Assembly: GCA_023457615.1 (NCBI GenBank) | Contig: JAEWKY010000013.1 | Location: 1 to 23,885 of the forward strand | DNA: 23,885 bases | Source: Actinomycetes bacterium | GTDB lineage: Bacteria; Actinomycetota; Actinomycetes; Actinomycetales; Microbacteriaceae | Direction: 5' to 3' | In this document: one piece after another, positions 21,531 through 23,885 of the stretch | Layout of the letters: the number at the start of each line of letters is the position of its first letter | Numbering within the stretch: position 1 is the first letter of the stretch | Program-made: the position numbers and the translations under genes | Notes under the pieces: model-generated | The model's database searches: none | Told to the model about the DNA's origin: nothing | Seen by the model: only the letters and a program-made list of their open reading frames with translations

Positions 21531-22070
21531 CTACCCGACCACGGAGCGGTCGCCCGCGAGGAGGGCCCAGGTCTCGACGGTCGTCCACTCGCCCTTGAAC
21601 CAGTCGGCCTCCACGGCCGTGCCCTCGTGGCGGAAGCCGGCTCGCGCGAGGACCGCCTTCATCGCGGCGTTGCGGGTGTCGCACTCGGCGTACACCCGAT
21701 GGGCGCCCCGCTCCGCGAACAGGTGCGACGCCGCGGCTCCGAGCACCTGCGTCGCGACGCCCCGGCCCTGCTCGGCGGGCGCGATCGTCACGCCGAGCTC
21801 GAACGTGTCGGGCTGGGACGAGAGCCGATGCACGGCGACGTCGCCCACGAGCTCGCCCGAGGAGCGGATGCCGTACTGCATCCACTCGCCCTTCGGCGGG
21901 AAGTCCCACCCGTCTTGAGAGGCGAGCAGCGCCCGGGCATCCGCGGCGGAGTAGTCGGCATCCCAGCTCTGATAGCGCGCGACGGCGGGGTCGCGGCGGT
22001 AGGCGACGAACGGCGCGAGGTCCGCCGCGGTGAGCGGCGAGACCTCGAGGCCCGGGAGCGTCAGCCTCAC
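21531..22070 (-). CDS. GNAT-family N-acetyltransferase (RimJ/RimL-like)
   Basis: The 179-residue protein begins at GTG 22070. It shows the GNAT order of motifs: substrate-side LTAADLAPFVAYRRDPAVARYQSW, strand-forming LVGDVAVHRL, the acetyl-CoA loop APAEQGRGVATQVL (Q-x-x-G-x-A type) and HRVYAECDTRNAAMKAVLARAGFRHEG. This arrangement is closest to RimJ/RimL-like enzymes, which acetylate protein N-termini or small amines; the true substrate is unknown. No ribosome binding site stands out, so the start is uncertain. It is convergent with msrA. The 109 bases upstream, to the lipoprotein gene, hold nothing recognisable. Confidence 0.88.
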   Translation of the reverse strand: MRLTLPGLEVSPLTAADLAPFVAYRRDPAVARYQSWDADYSAADARALLASQDGWDFPPKGEWMQYGIRSSGELVGDVAVHRLSSQPDTFELGVTIAPAEQGRGVATQVLGAAASHLFAERGAHRVYAECDTRNAAMKAVLARAGFRHEGTAVEADWFKGEWTTVETWALLAGDRSVVG

Positions 22071-22179
22071 GAGGGCGCGCAGGGCCGGGCGCCGGCCGAG
22101 ACGGGGGCGTGCAGCTTCGTCGCGAGGAGCGGGTCGTCCACCCCCGCACCCTATCGCCGGCCGTGCGGCTCGCCGCGCC

Positions 22180-22668
22180 CTACTCCTTCCGGAGCGTGAC
22201 GAGATACCTCATCTCGAGGTCTTCGGGCGAGCCCGACAGCGAGAGGTCGACGTCGAGCACCCGCCCCTCCCACTCGCCGATGAAGTGGTGGGAGTCACGG
22301 ATGTAGCTCTCGTCGCCCACCTGCGAGCTCACGGGGTGCTCGAGCGTGCCGAGCGCGTCGAGGGCCGCGACGGAGGCATCGAACGCCTCGCGGGAGGTGC
22401 AGACGTACTCGAACGACCACTGGACGTCGAACTCCGTCTCCGAGGCATCCGACGACGCGAGCTCGTCGCATGGCTCGAGCGGCAGCGCGGGCATCCCGTC
22501 AGCGCTCACCCCGTCACCGTCGGCCGCCGGCGCGTCGCTCGACGCCTCGGGATCCGTGGGCGAGCCGCCCCCGATCGTGATGGCGGGCGTGGGGACGGGA
22601 TCGGGGGCCGCGCAGGCGCCGAGCGCGAGCACGGCGACGGCGGCGAGCAGGACGAGAGGGGTGCGCAT
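22180..22668 (-). CDS. Small secreted lipoprotein, function unknown
   Basis: ATG 22668 gives 162 residues with a lipoprotein signal peptide: MRTPLVLLAAVAVLALGAC with a lipobox ending at Cys19. A Pro/Asp/Ser-rich linker (to about residue 65) and a compact domain with two cysteines (EPCDEL, EYVCTSRE) follow. The domain ends VDLSLSGSPEDLEMRYLVTLRKE. The family is not recognised; the protein would sit on the outer face of the membrane. An in-frame upstream ATG adds 20 residues that break the signal peptide, so it is rejected. The gene diverges from the regulator gene at 22782 and has a palindrome upstream. Confidence 0.82.
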   Translation of the reverse strand: MRTPLVLLAAVAVLALGACAAPDPVPTPAITIGGGSPTDPEASSDAPAADGDGVSADGMPALPLEPCDELASSDASETEFDVQWSFEYVCTSREAFDASVAALDALGTLEHPVSSQVGDESYIRDSHHFIGEWEGRVLDVDLSLSGSPEDLEMRYLVTLRKE

Positions 22669-22703
22669 GAGTCGAGGGTCCTCGCGGAACGTGTCCCCTC
22701 GCC

Positions 22704-22722
22704 ATGAGTGGATTCCACTCAT
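22704..22722. promoter_or_regulatory. Strong palindrome in the divergent lipoprotein/regulator gap
   Basis: ATGAGTGGA and TCCACTCAT are perfect 9-base arms around a single T. The site lies 36 bases upstream of the lipoprotein start and 59 bases upstream of the regulator start, well placed to control either. The binding protein is not recognised. Confidence 0.6.
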
Positions 22723-22740
22723 CCGCACCGCGCCGAATCG

Positions 22741-22746
22741 CTACTG
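22741..22746 (+). promoter_or_regulatory. Possible -10 box of the LuxR-type regulator gene
   Basis: TACTGT fits TAnnnT and lies 35 bases before the start codon at 22782, which has GGGAGG (22771-22776) in front of it. The palindrome at 22704-22722 would cover the -35 zone. Confidence 0.35.
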
Positions 22747-22781
22747 TGAGGAACCATCACCGATGCAGACGGGAGGCGGCG

Positions 22782-23885
22782 ATGCAGGACACGCGTGCCG
22801 GATGGCCCCACCTTCCCCGCCAGCGCGAGCGCCGCGACGTGCTCGCCGGTCTCGAGCATCGCCCGCCACGGCTGCAGCTGATCGTGGGCGAGGCGGGGGC
22901 CGGCAAGACGGCCCTCGCCTCCGAGGTCGCCGCGAGCATCCCGGGTCGACGCGTCGTCACCGTGACCGCGCTCGCCGAGCGGGCCGCGACGCCGCTCGCC
23001 GCGTTCCACGACGTGCTGCGCGACCTCGCGGTCTCCGACGATGCCGAGGCCGCCGCCACCGAGCTCATCGCTCGCCTCGGCAGCACGGCCGACCGGCAGG
23101 TGCTGCTCGTCGACGATCTGCCGCGGCTCGACCGGGCGTCCGGGGAGGTCGTGCACCGCCTCGTGACGGGGTTCGGGATGCCGACCGTCGCGACGGCGCG
23201 GAGCGGCGAGCCCGCGACCTCCGTGCTCGACCGGCTCGACGACGAGGGGCTCGTCGACCGCCACGAGCTCGCGGGGCTCACCCGGGACGAGGTCGCGGAG
23301 CTGCTCGTCACGCGCTTCCGCGTGCCCGTGCGGGACGACGATCTCACCCGTCTCGTCTGGCAGACCGGGGGCAACCCGCTGCACCTCCGCATCCTCGTCG
23401 AGTCGGCGATCGAGGCGGGTGAGGTGCTGCACCGCGGCGATCGCGTGGAGTTCACGGGCGTCCACGAGCCGTCGGTGCTCCGCGACGTGGTGCACGCGCG
23501 CCTCGCGACACTCGACGCCGAGTCCCGTCGGCTGCTCGCGGTGGTGAGCCTCGCCCAGCCCGTCCCGCGGGCGGCCCTCCTCACCGCGCGCGGCCGCGAG
23601 GAGGTGCTCGCCGACCTCGCCGAGCGGGGGCTGCTCGCCGCGGACGGCGCGCGGGCGCGGTGGCGGGTCGCGCATCCCCTCGTCTCCGAATCGATCGAGG
23701 CCTACGAGGAGTTCGACGACGCCCGGGCGGAGGCGATTCGGCTGCTGCGTGCCGGCGGCGAGCCGTCGCGTCGCTACGCCGCCGTCGAGCTGCAGCTCGC
23801 GGCAGGGTCGCCCGTCGCGCAGACGGAGCTCGTCTGGGCGGCCGGTTACGCCTCCGCGTCCGGCGATCATCGCGCGGCCGCCGCG
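22782..23885 (+). CDS. Large AAA/STAND-type regulator, probable LuxR family (partial, 5' part)
   Basis: The frame is open from ATG 22782 to the window edge (368 codons, no stop). After RQRERRDVLAGL comes Walker A GEAGAGKTA (about 40-48), then Walker B QVLLVDDLPRLD and a TARSGEPATSVLDRL sensor-like segment. Winged-helix-type sequence with GGNPLHLRILVE and ARLATLDAESRRLLAVVSLA follows. This is the ATPase half of MalT/LAL-like regulators, whose C-terminal LuxR helix-turn-helix would lie beyond the window. The start is supported by GGGAGG. The residue after the second gly of the P-loop is Ala, still within the consensus. Its target is unknown; the adjacent divergent lipoprotein gene is a candidate. 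Confidence 0.8.
   Translation, partial: MQDTRAGWPHLPRQRERRDVLAGLEHRPPRLQLIVGEAGAGKTALASEVAASIPGRRVVTVTALAERAATPLAAFHDVLRDLAVSDDAEAAATELIARLGSTADRQVLLVDDLPRLDRASGEVVHRLVTGFGMPTVATARSGEPATSVLDRLDDEGLVDRHELAGLTRDEVAELLVTRFRVPVRDDDLTRLVWQTGGNPLHLRILVESAIEAGEVLHRGDRVEFTGVHEPSVLRDVVHARLATLDAESRRLLAVVSLAQPVPRAALLTARGREEVLADLAERGLLAADGARARWRVAHPLVSESIEAYEEFDDARAEAIRLLRAGGEPSRRYAAVELQLAAGSPVAQTELVWAAGYASASGDHRAAAA

Noticed and set aside
1..23885. CRISPR arrays, rRNA genes, riboswitches, replication origins
   Set aside because: No regularly spaced repeats, rRNA segments or recognisable riboswitch or origin sequences were seen on either strand.

Overview
The window is high-GC actinobacterial chromosome. 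The tightly overlapping ATGA/GTGA gene joints, the frequent GGATG/CATCC words in coding DNA and the gene families suggest the Microbacteriaceae (Microbacterium/Agromyces/Leifsonia-like). This is an inference from style; no marker gene fixes the genus.

Left part (1-6411): the N-terminus of a leftward membrane protein diverges from an IclR-type regulator. Then comes a complete histidine-utilisation operon, hutH-hutU-hutG-hutI, in which every joint is a 4-base ATGA overlap. It turns histidine into urocanate, imidazolonepropionate, formiminoglutamate and glutamate. Two adjacent palindromes lie just before hutH; one resembles the known corynebacterial HutR (IclR) operator. A tRNA-Ser(CGA) gene starts 10 bases after the hutI stop codon.

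Accessory part (about 6412-11780): two related but clearly diverged IS481-family elements sit head to tail exactly at the 3' end of the tRNA. Each is bounded by a copy of the last bases of the tRNA. Each carries, directly behind the tRNA end, hairpins that could replace the original terminator, which now lies 2.6 kb away at 9024-9052. Next is a foreign-looking leftward gene of 797 residues. It joins two NDT/TIR-like Rossmann modules (the first keeps the catalytic-type Glu, the second has lost it) to a P-loop ATPase resembling the Sll1717 family. I regard it as the best candidate for an undescribed, probably defence-related, single-gene system. A decayed msrA fragment lies between it and the next native gene.

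Right part (11806-20429): a LacI-type regulator diverges from an MFS transporter - GH3 glucosidase - GH78 alpha-L-rhamnosidase operon, all joined by 4-base overlaps. Two near-identical palindromic operators lie about four helical turns apart between regulator and transporter. Neither hydrolase has a signal peptide, so the inferred role is uptake and intracellular breakdown of rhamnose-glucose conjugates such as plant glycosides. A two-gene cassette follows directly: an HTH protein and a zeta-toxin-like kinase, with its own promoter and inverted repeat overlapping the end of the rhamnosidase gene.

Far right (20430-23885): msrB-msrA (repair of oxidised methionine) behind a GGGAAC-N18-GTT sequence typical of redox/heat ECF sigma factors, a GNAT acetyltransferase, a small lipoprotein, and the start of a large AAA/LuxR-type regulator that runs off the window. 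A near-perfect 19-bp palindrome lies in the divergent space between the last two.
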